Assembly (NCBI RefSeq): GCF_000829455.1
Contig: NZ_JXAK01000038.1
Location: 1 to 64,000, forward strand
Reading direction: 5' to 3'
Source: Gordoniibacillus kamchatkensis
GTDB taxonomy: Bacteria; Bacillota; Bacilli; Paenibacillales; NBRC-103111
DNA length: 64,000 nt
Positions 1-10,870 of this stretch are shown here, one piece after another; position 1 is the first letter of the stretch, and each line of letters starts with the position of its first letter. The notes below the pieces were generated by a model. That model saw only the letters and a program-made list of their open reading frames with translations. It was not told the origin of the DNA and made no database searches. The translations under genes and the position numbers were made by a program.

Positions 1-200
1 TGCGAGAAGACCAGCTATCCGGTCTTAGCTACCGTTTCCGGTAGTTATCCCGGTCTTACAGGCAGGTTGCCTACGTGTTACTCACCCGTCCGCCGCTAAC
101 CCCAGTGCTTCCCGAAGGAAGCACGAGGATCCGCTCGACTTGCATGTATTAGGCACGCCGCCAGCGTTCGTCCTGAGCCAGGATCAAACTCTCCAATAAA
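1..200 (-). rRNA. rrs: 16S ribosomal RNA, 5' part only
   Basis: Read on the minus strand, the segment ending near 200 begins with the near-universal 16S 5' sequence AGAGTTTGATCCTGGCTCAG and continues with the usual first-domain sequence. Only about the first 200 nucleotides are present; the rest lies beyond the left edge. The 5' end at about 200 is placed by analogy with Bacillus 16S. It is transcribed in the same direction as lysS, as expected for an rrn operon downstream of lysS. Confidence 0.97.
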
Positions 201-290
201 GTTTGAATCTATAGCTCTTACTTAACACTTGCGTGTTGTTTTCCTCACGAAAACCTCTCACTCGTCATTCAGTTTTCAAGGAGCAATCGT
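201..290 (-). other. rRNA leader with processing elements
   Basis: The leader of the rrn transcript. On the minus strand it contains CTTGAAAACTGA (about 270-281), a sequence commonly found in front of 16S and 23S genes in Bacillales, and a small hairpin GTTTTC-gtga-GGAAAAC near 238-255. No coding signal is seen. A 79-codon plus-strand reading frame here is incidental. Confidence 0.6.
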
Positions 291-330
291 CTTGCTTTTC
301 ATCGCCAGCCGTTTCAGCGGCGACCTGATT

Positions 331-444
331 AATATACCACAGCCACGCCATTCGGCGCAACCGGAAGTTATTGGAACCACTTCGTTTTGCCTAGCTTTCG
401 AAGCGGCGAGTTCTAAGATACCACAGACGCGCCCGCAAATGCAA
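331..444 (-). promoter_or_regulatory. Candidate tandem rrn promoters P1 and P2
   Basis: Two sigma-A-like promoters read toward the 16S gene. The upstream one has TTGCAT (439-444), an 18-bp spacer and TATCTT (415-420). The downstream one has TTGCGC (355-360), an 18-bp spacer and TATATT (331-336). Both -10 regions sit in the same local context, CTGTGGTATNTTA, and are 84 bp apart. Tandem promoters are normal for Bacillus rrn operons. No transcript evidence is available. I see nothing recognisable at 445-767. Confidence 0.5.
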
Positions 445-767
445 GCACCATTTCTCGCCATTCGTTAAAACAAAACCCGAACTTAAGGAACTCGAACGCA
501 TACTCTCTCGGCCCTGCCTGGACGGCTAGCAACGGCAACAATTGCGTACCGTTAAGACCAAGTTCTTTATTTAGAGACAATAGGGACGTTTTTTCGAGTG
601 GAAATCCATCAATCGGGCAGGTTAGCGCCCTACAGTACCTTCATAAGGAATATTGTTCTTACATCATGGAATGTTATTGCGCTAATCGCCGTTTCAGTCC
701 ATTCGGGCTCTACAAGCGTCACGCATGACTCAAGATAACGAATATGTTCGCTGCGCAAAAGGAAAGA

Positions 768-949
768 CTTCAGGTTGCCCGAGAAAGCATGGCTGCGCCG
801 CAGACCTAAGAATGTGGGTCTCCGGCTTCGCCCACACTCGTGTTTCCTCGAATAAGAAAACATGGTGGAAACACGAGTTCAAAGGCGCATGTTACGCTCA
901 TAGGCTTACATTCCCATCCGCCGCTCCGCCTTTCTTGGGCAACTTGAAA
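768..949 (+). repeat. Family A palindromic repeat, copy 1
   Basis: An imperfect palindrome with near-complementary ends (CAGGTTGCCCGAGAAAG and CTTTCTTGGGCAACTTG) and a central hairpin with arms CTCGTGTTTCC and GGAAACACGAG (837-876). It shares blocks in the same order with copies near 32.1, 38.3, 46.0, 48.5 and 57.6 kb: TAAGAATGTGG, TCTCCGGCTTCG, ACACGAGTTCAAA and CCGCTCCGCCTTT. It lies downstream of lysS and upstream of the rrn promoters. Confidence 0.85.
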
Positions 950-996
950 GACTTACACGACCCGTGCAAGCGACATTTCCCGCCAATCCGCAAACA

Positions 997-1022
997 ATAA
1001 AACGGAGGCCCGCAGGCCCCCG
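997..1022 (-). terminator. Terminator after lysS
   Basis: Minus-strand hairpin with stem GGGGGCC/GGCCTCC (one G-T pair) and a four-base loop, followed by a short T run. It lies 15 bp past the lysS stop. Confidence 0.6.
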
Positions 1023-1036
1023 CATAACGATCTGAT

Positions 1037-2611
<1,575 letters not shown>

Positions 2612-2629
2612 CTAAGTCCATCCATCCGA

Positions 2630-3109
2630 TTACTTCTTCTGAATATCGATGATCTGATATTGGATGACGCCCGCCGGTACGCTAACGTCGACTGTCGCGC
2701 CCTTCTGTTTGCCAAGGATCGCCTTGCCGACCGGACTTTCGTTCGAAATTTTGTTCTGGAACGGATCCGACTCGGCAGTACCGACGATCGTATATTCGAC
2801 CGTATCGCCGAATTCCAAGTCTTTCAGCGTGACGAGCGATCCGATGCTTACCGTGTCGGTGCCGACTTCTTCGCTGTTGATAATGCGCGCGTTGCGCAGC
2901 ATTTTCTCCAAGGTGATGATCCGGCCCTCGATAAACGCCTGCTCGTTCTTCGCGTCTTCGTATTCGGAGTTCTCGCTAATATCGCCGTAGCCGATGGCCA
3001 CCTTGATTCGCTCCGCCACCTCGCGGCGCTTGACCGATTTGAGGTGCTCAAGCTCTTCTTCGAGCTTCTTTAAACCTTCCTGGGTAAGAATGACTTCTTT
3101 CTCGCTCAT
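2630..3109 (-). CDS. greA: Transcription elongation factor GreA
   Basis: 159 residues, standard length. GreA rescues backtracked RNA polymerase by stimulating transcript cleavage. The N-terminal antiparallel coiled coil (about 1-75, rich in Glu, Lys and Leu) includes the acidic tip sequence [17 protein letters not shown]. The C-terminal FKBP-like domain includes [18 protein letters not shown]. The start is ATG with GGGAG upstream. It has its own strong promoter about 105-133 bp upstream, so it is probably transcribed alone. Confidence 0.96.
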   Translation of the reverse strand: MSEKEVILTQEGLKKLEEELEHLKSVKRREVAERIKVAIGYGDISENSEYEDAKNEQAFIEGRIITLEKMLRNARIINSEEVGTDTVSIGSLVTLKDLEFGDTVEYTIVGTAESDPFQNKISNESPVGKAILGKQKGATVDVSVPAGVIQYQIIDIQKK

Positions 3110-3213
3110 TTTACCGATCTCCCGTTCTGTGAAAAGTGGGCTGCATGTATGAGGTCTGCACGTATCCTTAATATATTACCGAAAAACCTTCTCATGACTC
3201 GGGTTATTGCCTG

Positions 3214-3242
3214 ATTATATTGCAAGGTGCCCCGATTGTCAA
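3214..3242 (-). promoter_or_regulatory. Sigma-A promoter of greA
   Basis: Consensus TTGACA (3237-3242), a 17-bp spacer and consensus TATAAT (3214-3219) on the minus strand, between dusB and greA. Both hexamers are perfect. The predicted start site is about 95 bp before the greA start codon. Confidence 0.85.
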
Positions 3243-3260
3243 ACAAAGGGAATTGCCTCG

Positions 3261-4292
3261 TCAGTGGACGGCGGCCGCGGTTGTTTCGGCTTCGGATACG
3301 TGCGCGGGAGCGGCTTCGGTCATGTCGAGAGAGGCGATGAAGCTTTCGAGAATGCGTACCATATTGTCGCGTTTCGTTTCTTCCATAATCGAGTCCTTGA
3401 TGCGAGCGGCGCCCGGCAAGCCTTTCAAATACCAAGCCAGATGCTTGCGCATTTCGCGCACGGCGGTATACTCGCCCTTCAGGGCGAGAAGCCGGTCCAT
3501 GTGCAGGATCGCAATACGGATCTTCTCCTCCGGAGACGGTTCGGGCAGCAGCTCCCCGGTCGTCAAAAATTGAACGGTGCGGTACAGCATCCACGGGTTC
3601 CCGAGAGCGCCGCGGCCGATCATGACGCCGTCCACGCCGCTCTCGTCGAGCATGCGCTTCGCATCTTCCGGAGTCGTGATGTCGCCGTTGCCGATAACCG
3701 GAATACTGACGGCTTCCTTCACCTGCTTAATGATGTTCCAGTCGGCCCTGCCGGTGTACATCTGTTCGCGCGTGCGACCGTGCACCGAGACGGCGGCGCC
3801 GCCGGCGCGCTCGACGGCCTTGGCGTTTTCCACGGCGTAAATGTGCTCGTGGTCCCAGCCGATGCGCATTTTCACGGTAACGGGCTTGCTGACCGCGTCG
3901 ACGACGGTCGACACCATCTCTTCGATCTTGGCCGGATCGAGCAGCCAGCGCGCGCCGGCGTCGCATTTGGTCACTTTCGGCACCGGGCAGCCCATGTTGA
4001 TATCGATAATGTCCGCATTCGTGCGGGTGTCTACGATTTTGGCCGCTTCGACAAGCGACTCTTTATCGCCGCCGAAAATTTGCAAAGAGAGCGGTTTCTC
4101 GCGCTCGTCCACGTACAGCATTTCCATCGTGCGCGAGTTGCCATGCAAAATCGCTTTGTCGCTTACCATTTCCGCGCACACAAGACCCGTGCCGAACTCT
4201 TTGGCGATGAGCCGGAAAGCCGGGTTGCAGACGCCGGCCATCGGGGCCAGAACGACGTTGTTCGGGGCGACGACGTTTCCTATTTTCAACAT
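3261..4292 (-). CDS. dusB: tRNA-dihydrouridine synthase DusB
   Basis: 343 residues. A flavin enzyme that reduces uridines in the tRNA D-loop. The TIM-barrel family signature is clear: [13 protein letters not shown] near residue 15, [17 protein letters not shown] near 97-113 with the expected catalytic Cys, [11 protein letters not shown] near 172, and the FMN phosphate-binding GNGDI and [13 protein letters not shown]. The C-terminal 20 residues are Ala/Glu-rich and unconserved. It sits after the folate-operon regulator, as in Bacillus. Confidence 0.95.
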   Translation of the reverse strand: MLKIGNVVAPNNVVLAPMAGVCNPAFRLIAKEFGTGLVCAEMVSDKAILHGNSRTMEMLYVDEREKPLSLQIFGGDKESLVEAAKIVDTRTNADIIDINMGCPVPKVTKCDAGARWLLDPAKIEEMVSTVVDAVSKPVTVKMRIGWDHEHIYAVENAKAVERAGGAAVSVHGRTREQMYTGRADWNIIKQVKEAVSIPVIGNGDITTPEDAKRMLDESGVDGVMIGRGALGNPWMLYRTVQFLTTGELLPEPSPEEKIRIAILHMDRLLALKGEYTAVREMRKHLAWYLKGLPGAARIKDSIMEETKRDNMVRILESFIASLDMTEAAPAHVSEAETTAAAVH

Positions 4293-4404
4293 AAGTTCAT
4301 CCTCCCTTCGCTTAAAACTGCAGTTTTACCTTGCTTACGAAGCGATTTTTGCTCCGCAATACTTGCAGCTCTCATCTTCGAAAATAATTCGATAGGGGTT
4401 CTTC

Positions 4405-4617
4405 CTATCGAGTAACGGTCGGGCTCAGCTCTTCCACTTCGATGCCGAGCACCCCGGCGATGTGCTGTAACATTTTCGGGTCTGGATTGCGGGTGCCGCG
4501 TTCGATAGCGCCTAGAATGGCGATCGATACGCCCAGCTGGTCGGCGAGCTCGTTCTGGGTATAGCCTTTCAATTTGCGGAACGCTCTGATGCGCTGCGCG
4601 ATGTTGAATTTCTCCAT
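4405..4617 (-). CDS. yazB: XRE-family helix-turn-helix regulator (YazB-like)
   Basis: 70 residues forming a single Cro/CI-type helix-turn-helix domain: IRAFRKLKGYTQNELADQLG is the HTH core, followed by SIAILGAIERG. It is the size and position of Bacillus YazB at the end of the folate operon. The start lies 49 bp inside folK, so translation may be coupled. Its target is unknown; co-transcription with folate genes suggests, but does not show, a role there. Confidence 0.85.
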   Translation of the reverse strand: MEKFNIAQRIRAFRKLKGYTQNELADQLGVSIAILGAIERGTRNPDPKMLQHIAGVLGIEVEELSPTVTR

Positions 4618-5138
4618 AAGATGACGCCTTCCTTTCCTTCCAGTGTTTCCAACTGCCGTGCGAAGGATTCCCGGAGGGAGGCCGGCGATAGCCCGCCAGC
4701 CATCGCCTCCAGCAGCGGAACGAGCACGAAGGCGCGCTCGCCCATGCGCGGGTGGGGCACGGTAAGGTCCGGCTCCGAAACTTCAGCATCCCCGTACAGA
4801 AGCAGATCGATATCGATCGTGCGCGGCCCCCAGCGTAACGTGCGGACGCGGCCGAGCGAACGCTCGATATCGAGAATGACGGCCAGCAGCTCGCGGGGAG
4901 CCAGCAGCGTGCGAACGGCAACGACCATATTCAAAAAAGCCGGCTGGTCTGTATATCCGACCGGCTCCGTCTCATAAACGCTCGATTCGGCTGCGACCTC
5001 GACGTCGTCCCGGGCGCGGAGCGCTGCGATCGCCCGCTCCAAATATTGCTCGCGCCGCTCTATATTCGAGCCGAGCCCGAGGTAAGCGAGCCGGCGAGGC
5101 TGAGGCTGAGACGGCCGGTTATCGTTTGCTGTCGTCAT
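4569..5138 (-). CDS. folK: 2-amino-4-hydroxy-6-hydroxymethyldihydropteridine pyrophosphokinase
   Basis: 189 residues. Transfers pyrophosphate from ATP to hydroxymethyldihydropterin, the step before dihydropteroate synthase. Visible motifs are YLGLGSNIERRE near the N terminus and the HPPK signature RWGPRTIDIDLLLYGD, followed by VPHPRMGERAFVLVPL. The first 15 residues (polar, Pro/Gln-rich) precede the usual start. It overlaps folB by 4 bp and the downstream regulator by 49 bp. Confidence 0.95.
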   Translation of the reverse strand: MTTANDNRPSQPQPRRLAYLGLGSNIERREQYLERAIAALRARDDVEVAAESSVYETEPVGYTDQPAFLNMVVAVRTLLAPRELLAVILDIERSLGRVRTLRWGPRTIDIDLLLYGDAEVSEPDLTVPHPRMGERAFVLVPLLEAMAGGLSPASLRESFARQLETLEGKEGVILWRNSTSRSASERSAN

Positions 5139-5527
5139 GGATGGACTCCCGCCCGCTTTCGCTGAATTTCAACCGCCACCCCGTGAAGCTGCGCGTCAAA
5201 CGGCGGATGCGGCTTCGTTACGCGGACCGTCAGTTCATGGATACTAGTATAAGTTTGCATCAGCTCCATTGCAACCCGTTCGGCCAACGCCTCGATCAGC
5301 TTGTACGGCTCGCCCTCGACGATGCGCTTGATCAGCTCGTACGCTTCGGCATAGTTGATCGTCAGCGTCAAATCGTCGCTGCGGCCCGCTTGCTCAAGTG
5401 GCAGCCGCAGCGCGACATCGAGCACAAACCGCTGGCCCAGCTTTGTCTCTTCCGGAAAAACGCCGTGGTAGCCGTAGAACGCCATCCCGCTCAGCGTAAT
5501 CGTATCCAAGTTGCTGCCGCTCGTCAT
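5135..5527 (-). CDS. folB: Dihydroneopterin aldolase
   Basis: 130 residues from the chosen start. Cleaves dihydroneopterin to hydroxymethyldihydropterin and glycolaldehyde. Family motifs are GMAFYGYHGVFPEE, INYAEAYELIKRIVEGEPYKLIE and RVTKPHPP. An in-frame start 10 codons upstream exists, but ATG at 5527 has AAAGGAG 9 bp upstream and fits family length better. It overlaps folK by 4 bp. Confidence 0.94.
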   Translation of the reverse strand: MTSGSNLDTITLSGMAFYGYHGVFPEETKLGQRFVLDVALRLPLEQAGRSDDLTLTINYAEAYELIKRIVEGEPYKLIEALAERVAMELMQTYTSIHELTVRVTKPHPPFDAQLHGVAVEIQRKRAGVHP

Positions 5528-5620
5528 CGCTGTCAGCTCCTTTAGCTCATAATACAAAAGTTCCTATTGGTCCCCCTCCACGTGAACGGCCTTACGTATG
5601 AGGTGCCCTTTCATGCCGAA

Positions 5621-6526
5621 TCAGAACACTAGTTGTTCCGGCAAAACGGCGCCGCGGCGGACGATCGCGTCCGTCATGTCGGCGATGCGCCGCATCGGCT
5701 TGACGTCGTGCACGCGGACGATTTCGCAGCCTTGCGAGATGCCGAGCGCGACGGTCGCCGCCGTGCCTTCGACGACGTCGTCGGCGGGCAAGTCCAGCGC
5801 CCGGCGGATGAAGCTTTTGCGCGACGTGGCGAGCAGCATCGGGTAGCCCGGGAGAAGGTCGATCAGCTCGCCGAGCCGCTGCATGACTTCGAGGTTGTGC
5901 TCGTACGTTTTGGCAAAGCCGATGCCCGGATCGAGCACGATTCGCCCCGGATCGACACCGGCTTGCAGCGCCAGTTCGACGCTGGTCTGCAAATCGCGCG
6001 CCATTTCTTCTATAATATCGCCCGCGTATACGGCTTGTTCGCGATTGTGCATGAGAATGACAGGGCAATTATGCTCAGCGGCGACGCGCGCCATGCCGGA
6101 ATCCGCCGTCAGGCGCCATACGTCGTTGATGATGTCGGCTCCAGCCGCCAGCGCCTCCCGCGCGACTTCTGCTTTATACGTATCGATCGAAATCGGCATG
6201 TGCGGCAGCTCGCGGCGGACGGCGCGGATCGCCGGCAGGACGCGGCGCAGCTCTTCCTCTGCGCTCACCTTGGCATGGCCGGGCCGGGTCGATTCGCCGC
6301 CGATGTCGAGTATATCGGCGCCTTCCGTCGCCATGCGACGCGCCCCGGCGACAGCCGCATCGACATCCGTATAGCGGCCCCCGTCGGAGAACGAATCGGG
6401 CGTAACGTTGAGAATGCCCATGATCAGCGTGCGCGCGCCGAGTTCGAGCGCAGCTCCGCTTGCGAGCGGCAGCTTGCGGAGCTTGTACAGGCGCCTGCTG
6501 CCGGTTGCATTGGCCGTTTGAGTCAT
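5621..6526 (-). CDS. folP: Dihydropteroate synthase
   Basis: 301 residues. Condenses hydroxymethyldihydropterin pyrophosphate with p-aminobenzoate; the sulfonamide target. Motifs are MGILNVTPDSFSDGG (about 36-50), DIGGESTRPG (about 76-85) and, near the C terminus, ATSRKSFI for phosphate binding. The first ~20 residues are a poorly conserved basic extension. Its ATG overlaps the pabC stop (ATGA), indicating translational coupling. Confidence 0.96.
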   Translation of the reverse strand: MTQTANATGSRRLYKLRKLPLASGAALELGARTLIMGILNVTPDSFSDGGRYTDVDAAVAGARRMATEGADILDIGGESTRPGHAKVSAEEELRRVLPAIRAVRRELPHMPISIDTYKAEVAREALAAGADIINDVWRLTADSGMARVAAEHNCPVILMHNREQAVYAGDIIEEMARDLQTSVELALQAGVDPGRIVLDPGIGFAKTYEHNLEVMQRLGELIDLLPGYPMLLATSRKSFIRRALDLPADDVVEGTAATVALGISQGCEIVRVHDVKPMRRIADMTDAIVRRGAVLPEQLVF

Positions 6527-7539
6527 TGTGAATACGCTTCTTTCCTATAAAGTTGCAGCAATCGCCCGGTGATCGGGCCGGGATCGCCGCGGGAGCAGCC
6601 GGCCGTGCCTGCGGCATGGCCGCCGCTGGAGGCGCCAGCCTCGAAGCCGTCGACGGAGGCCGCATTGCGACCGCCGCCGACGACATGGCAGCAGCCGTGT
6701 TCGTCGATCAGCGACGTCACCGGCACGAGCTCCTGCACGGAGTTCGTAACAAACACCTCGTCCGCCGCCAGCAAATCTTGCCACGTGTATAAGCCTTCCT
6801 CCGTGCGAAGCTCCTTTATTCCCTTGGCCAGTTCGAGCACGTGAGCGCGCGTTATGCCGGAGAGAATGCCGGTGTCTAGCGACGGCGTGCATAGGATCGG
6901 GCTAGAGCCGGGGCCGACTGCGCCCGCGTCTCCGTCTCGTCTAACAAAAAACACGTTGCTGACGATACCCTCGGCAAGATGTCCGTCCTGCGTGAGCATC
7001 AGCCCTTCCGGCGGCGGACCGGCTTGGGAGGGAGGTGCGGGGGGAAGGGACTGCAGCTCCCTTTTGGCCAATATGTTGTTCATATAGTGAAGGGATTTGA
7101 AGCGGTACGGGCCTTCGGGCGTGTTGCGCCGGGTCCGTAGCAGCCGCAGCGGCTTGCCGTCCCGGTATGCGGACTCGTCCGCCTGCGGCAGCGGCTTCAC
7201 GTACAAAATCGTGTTCGGCCGCTCGTAAGCGCCGGCGGGCAAGCCGAGCATGTCCGTCCCGGCCGTTACGGTGAGTCGGAAGTAGCCGTCATCCAGCCCG
7301 TTCGCGGCAAGCAGGCGCGCGATCTGTTCGCGGACTTCCGCTTCATCCGGGACCGGACGAATGTCCAGCAGCCGGCAGCCCTCTGCCAGCCTTGCCAAAT
7401 GCCGCGTGAGCAGGAACGGGCGCCCTCCGTAAGTGCGAAACGTTTCAAACAACCCGATGCCGTAAAGAAAACCGTGATCGTAAATCGAGACCACGGCTTC
7501 CGCTTGTTCGATTAAAGTTCCGTTCATGCTGACGATCAT
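6523..7539 (-). CDS. pabC: Aminodeoxychorismate lyase (class IV PLP enzyme)
   Basis: 338 residues. Converts 4-amino-4-deoxychorismate to p-aminobenzoate and pyruvate. Fold-type IV features are [17 protein letters not shown] near the N terminus, [16 protein letters not shown] with the expected PLP Lys, and a C-terminal [14 protein letters not shown] Gly/Ala-rich insert (about residues 290-320) makes it longer than Bacillus PabC (about 293). Branched-chain aminotransferases share the fold, but operon context favours pabC. Confidence 0.93.
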   Translation of the reverse strand: MIVSMNGTLIEQAEAVVSIYDHGFLYGIGLFETFRTYGGRPFLLTRHLARLAEGCRLLDIRPVPDEAEVREQIARLLAANGLDDGYFRLTVTAGTDMLGLPAGAYERPNTILYVKPLPQADESAYRDGKPLRLLRTRRNTPEGPYRFKSLHYMNNILAKRELQSLPPAPPSQAGPPPEGLMLTQDGHLAEGIVSNVFFVRRDGDAGAVGPGSSPILCTPSLDTGILSGITRAHVLELAKGIKELRTEEGLYTWQDLLAADEVFVTNSVQELVPVTSLIDEHGCCHVVGGGRNAASVDGFEAGASSGGHAAGTAGCSRGDPGPITGRLLQLYRKEAYSQ

Positions 7540-7544
7540 GCCGT

Positions 7545-8125
7545 TTATGATATGCTAGGCGCAGCGCAGCGCAGGAAGTTGCGCAGCAGCTGATGGCCGT
7601 GGTCGGTAATGATGGATTCGGGATGGAACTGGACGCCTTCGATCGGGTATTCCTTGTGGCGCAGCCCATAATTTCGCCTTCCGCCGTGCGCGCGCTCACT
7701 TCCAGCCAGTCCGGCAGCGTCTCCTCGCGCACGATGAGCGAATGGTAGCGGGTCGCGGTAAACGGCGAAGGCAGCCCTTCGAAAACGGTGCGGCCGTCGT
7801 GGTAAATCGGCGACGTCTTCCCGTGCATGAGCCGCTCGGCCCGCACCACTTCGCCGCCGAACGCCTGGCCGATCGATTGATGGCCGAGGCAGACGCCCAG
7901 TATCGGAATTTTCCCTTTAAAACGGTCGATGAGCGCCAGGCTGATGCCCGCTTCGTTCGGCGTGCACGGCCCCGGCGAGATGAGAATATGGTCGGGACGG
8001 AGCGCCTCGATACCCGCGAGGTCGATCTCGTCGTTGCGTCGCACCACGACGTCTTCCCCGAGCTCGCCGAGATACTGCACTAAATTGTACGTAAACGAGT
8101 CGTAGTTATCGATCACGAGAATCAT
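7545..8125 (-). CDS. pabA: Aminodeoxychorismate synthase, glutamine amidotransferase subunit (apparent frameshift)
   Basis: Supplies ammonia from glutamine to PabB. The class I amidotransferase core is intact: [25 protein letters not shown] and the nucleophile in GVCLGHQ. After EIMG the frame is lost near 7667. Restoring one C (GGGCC for GGGC) gives [17 protein letters not shown] with the catalytic His-Glu pair and a stop at 7545, 5 bp before pabC. Without it the product loses this half of the active site and runs to 7445 inside pabC. GGAGG lies 9 bp before ATG. It overlaps pabB by 20 bp. Confidence 0.9.
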
Positions 8126-9671
8126 GGGCTTGTTCCTCCGTTAGCATAATGGCTTTCCACAGCGCTTTGGCTTTGTTCAGCGATTCGGCATACTCTTTGT
8201 CCGGTACGGAGTCGATAACGATACCGGCGCCTGCCTGCACCCAGCCGATTCCGTTCCGGGCGACAAGCGTGCGTATAAGTATATTAAATTCCATATTGCC
8301 GCCCGAGTCAATCCAGCCCATCGAGCCCGTATAAGGCCCGCGCCGCACCGGTTCGAGCTCTTCGATAATTTCCATCGTGCGCACTTTCGGTGCGCCCGTA
8401 ATCGTCCCGCCGGGGAACGTGGCGGCAATGACGTCGAAAGCGTCTTTGCCGGGCGCCAGCTCGCCGCTCACCTCGGACACGATGTGCATGACGTGCGAAT
8501 AGCGCTCGATCGCCATCAGCTCGTCCACTTTGACGGTGCCGTAGCGCGAAATGCGGCCGAGGTCGTTGCGCTCCAGGTCGACGAGCATAATGTGCTCGGC
8601 CCGCTCCTTTTCGTTCAGCAGCAGCTCCTCGGACAGCTTGGCGTCGGCATCGCCGCCCAAGGCGCGCGGCCGGGTGCCGGCGATCGGCCTTGTGCGCAGC
8701 TTCGTGCCGTGCAGCTGGACGAGCAGCTCCGGCGAGCAGGACACCAGCTTTAAGTCCCGAAGACGTAAGAGCCCCATATATGGAGACGGATTAACAAGGC
8801 GCAATGTTTCATACACTGCCTCCGGGCTGACCTGCAGCTTGCGCGTCTGACGCGTCGACAAATTCACTTGAAAAACGTCTCCGGCGCCGATGTACGACCG
8901 AATCCGTTCCACCGCCCGCATGAACGCTTCCTTCGTGAAAGAACGTTCCATGCCGTCCAGCCGCTCCGGATCGATATCGTGCAGGCCGCTCCGGATCGCT
9001 TGCCGGATGCGGTTGAGCCGCTCCTGCACCGCCGGTTCCCGGCCGGCAGCGGCGATGTCTTGCCACTGCGCGTACATCTGCTTCGCACGTTGCTCCGCTT
9101 CCAGATACAGCGTGCGCGCCGAGATGCCGGGGCGCAGCTTTTTGAGAACGGAAATAAAGAGCTTCCGCTTGCGGTGATCGTAAATCCACAGCTCGTCGAC
9201 AAGGAGGAAGGCGTAATCGGGCATCGTCTCGTCGGGAGCGGCGCCAGCGGGCAGCTTCTCCAGCGAGCGGGCGACGTCATAGCCCCAGAAGCCGGCACAT
9301 CCGCCCAGAAACGGCGGAGCGTCGGGCACGGGAGGCGCATAGCAACGACGGTGCCACTGCTTCACCAGCTCAAGCGGCGTGCCGCGCACCGTGTAGGAGC
9401 TGCCGGATTCGTCCGTGACCGTCGCCTCCAAGCCGCTGCCTGTGATTACAGACTTCGCCTTCAAACCAAGGTAAGTGTAGGAGCCGGTGCGCCCGCTCTC
9501 AAAGACGAACGATTCCGGTCCGGCCAGCTGCCATGCGCGTTCCCAGGTCGCGGGCAGCCCTTCTTCAAGCGGAAATGCCGCCACATAAGGAAGCCCGGTG
9601 TACACCCTTCCCTCCGCGTCGGCTCTTTGCTCCGCCCATATGTCCCATTGCTCCGGAGTCGTGACGTTCAC
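8106..9671 (-). CDS. pabB: Aminodeoxychorismate synthase component I
   Basis: 521 residues. Aminates chorismate using ammonia from PabA. The chorismate-binding domain shows [40 protein letters not shown] and [12 protein letters not shown]. coli PabB has Lys where this protein reads Ala in PIAGT; TrpE also has Ala. The choice of pabB over trpE therefore rests on the folate operon context. The start is GTG with GGGGAGGAG close upstream. Confidence 0.9.
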   Translation of the reverse strand: MNVTTPEQWDIWAEQRADAEGRVYTGLPYVAAFPLEEGLPATWERAWQLAGPESFVFESGRTGSYTYLGLKAKSVITGSGLEATVTDESGSSYTVRGTPLELVKQWHRRCYAPPVPDAPPFLGGCAGFWGYDVARSLEKLPAGAAPDETMPDYAFLLVDELWIYDHRKRKLFISVLKKLRPGISARTLYLEAEQRAKQMYAQWQDIAAAGREPAVQERLNRIRQAIRSGLHDIDPERLDGMERSFTKEAFMRAVERIRSYIGAGDVFQVNLSTRQTRKLQVSPEAVYETLRLVNPSPYMGLLRLRDLKLVSCSPELLVQLHGTKLRTRPIAGTRPRALGGDADAKLSEELLLNEKERAEHIMLVDLERNDLGRISRYGTVKVDELMAIERYSHVMHIVSEVSGELAPGKDAFDVIAATFPGGTITGAPKVRTMEIIEELEPVRRGPYTGSMGWIDSGGNMEFNILIRTLVARNGIGWVQAGAGIVIDSVPDKEYAESLNKAKALWKAIMLTEEQAHDSRDR

Positions 9672-9729
9672 CGGCTCCTCCCCCTGCTTCTCTATAAGTT
9701 TAGTCCTTAGTATACGTCAGTGCTGGCAA

Positions 9730-9765
9730 AAGGAAAAGCCCTCCGGCTTTCGGCCGAAGGGCTCC
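9730..9765 (-). terminator. Terminator after cysK
   Basis: Minus-strand hairpin AGCCCTTCGGC / GCCGGAGGGCT followed by TTTTCCTTTT. It lies 30 bp past the cysK stop and separates cysK from the folate operon. Confidence 0.85.
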
Positions 9766-9794
9766 GTCGAAACGCGCGGCACAAAGCCTGCGCC

Positions 9795-10733
9795 TTATTC
9801 TTCGAATTGATACAGCGGCGTGCTGAGGTAGCGTTCGCCGTTGCTCGGCACGACGGCAACGACGCGTTTGCCGGCGCCGAGCTCCTTCGCGACTTGCAGC
9901 GCGGCGTAAATCGCTGCGCCGGAGGAAATGCCGCCAAGGATGCCCTCCTCTTTAGCGACGAGGCGGGACGTTTCGTAGGCTTGCTCGTTCTCGACCTGAA
10001 TCACTTTGTCGTAAACGGAAGTATTCAGAATGTCCGGTACGAAGCCCGCGCCGAGACCTTGGATTTTGTGCGGACCCGGCTGGCCGCCGGACAATACCGG
10101 CGAAGCGGCGGGCTCGACAGCTACGATTTTGATGCCCGGGAAGTTATCTTTCAAGACGCTGCCCGCGCCGGTAATTGTGCCGCCGGTGCCTACGCCGGCC
10201 ACGAAAGCGTCCAGCTTGCCGTCATGGCCTTTGATCGCTTCGACGATTTCCGGTCCGGTCGTTTCGCGGTGAATTTTCACGTTCGCCTGATTTTTGAACT
10301 GCTGCGGCATGAAGTAGTTCGGATTTTCCGCCACCAGCTCTTCGGCGCGGCGGATAGCTCCTTTCATGCCTTCCGCTCCCGGCGTCAGGATCAGCTCCGC
10401 GCCGTAAGCGCGCAGCAAGTTGCGGCGCTCGATCGACATCGTCTCCGGCATGAGGATGATCGCTTTGTAGCCTTTCGCCGCAGCCACCATCGCCAGCCCG
10501 ATCCCGGTGTTGCCGCTCGTCGGCTCGATAATCGTGTCGCCCGGCTTGATTGTGCCTTCCTTCTCGGCTTCTTCGATCATCGCGATGGCGATCCGGTCCT
10601 TCACGCTGGAGCCGGGGTTTTGGTATTCGAGCTTGACGTAAATTTCCGCGCTGCCTTCCGGAACGACGCGGTTCAGTCGAACGAGCGGAGTATCGCCGAT
10701 TAATTGCGTTACGTTTTGCACTAATTTAGCCAT
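9795..10733 (-). CDS. cysK: Cysteine synthase A (O-acetylserine thiol-lyase)
   Basis: 312 residues. Makes cysteine from O-acetylserine and sulfide. The PLP Lys is K45 in [21 protein letters not shown] binds substrate and [10 protein letters not shown] binds the PLP phosphate. TAGGAGGG lies 9 bp before the ATG. It has its own promoter, operator-like dyad and terminator, so it is monocistronic. Cystathionine beta-synthases are related but normally longer. Confidence 0.96.
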   Translation of the reverse strand: MAKLVQNVTQLIGDTPLVRLNRVVPEGSAEIYVKLEYQNPGSSVKDRIAIAMIEEAEKEGTIKPGDTIIEPTSGNTGIGLAMVAAAKGYKAIILMPETMSIERRNLLRAYGAELILTPGAEGMKGAIRRAEELVAENPNYFMPQQFKNQANVKIHRETTGPEIVEAIKGHDGKLDAFVAGVGTGGTITGAGSVLKDNFPGIKIVAVEPAASPVLSGGQPGPHKIQGLGAGFVPDILNTSVYDKVIQVENEQAYETSRLVAKEEGILGGISSGAAIYAALQVAKELGAGKRVVAVVPSNGERYLSTPLYQFEE

Positions 10734-10772
10734 GACAAAGTCCCTCCTAAATGGATAAGTTCAATGCGCTGC

Positions 10773-10835
10773 AATATCCGAGTAAAGCACTAGGTATTAT
10801 ACTCTCATATTATCAGTCGGTAGGTCCGATGTCAA
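10773..10835 (-). promoter_or_regulatory. cysK promoter with operator-like dyad
   Basis: Sigma-A promoter TTGACA (10830-10835), 17-bp spacer, TAATAT (10807-10812). Immediately downstream, over the predicted +1 to +26 region (10773-10798), lies a dyad that reads AATACC-T-AGT-N5-ACT-C-GG-ATATT on the minus strand. Its position suits a repressor. In Bacillus, CymR (Rrf2 family) represses cysK in response to cysteine status; assigning this dyad to CymR is inference. Confidence 0.7.
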
Positions 10836-10870
10836 CTGTATCCACGGCCTGCATGGGGAGGGCGCTGAAG

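Noticed and set aside
229-468. 79-codon frame over the rrn leader
   Set aside because: Lies across the rRNA leader and promoter region; no ribosome-binding site.
3207-4415. 402-codon plus-strand frame opposite dusB
   Set aside because: Antisense to dusB and without conserved motifs or start signals.
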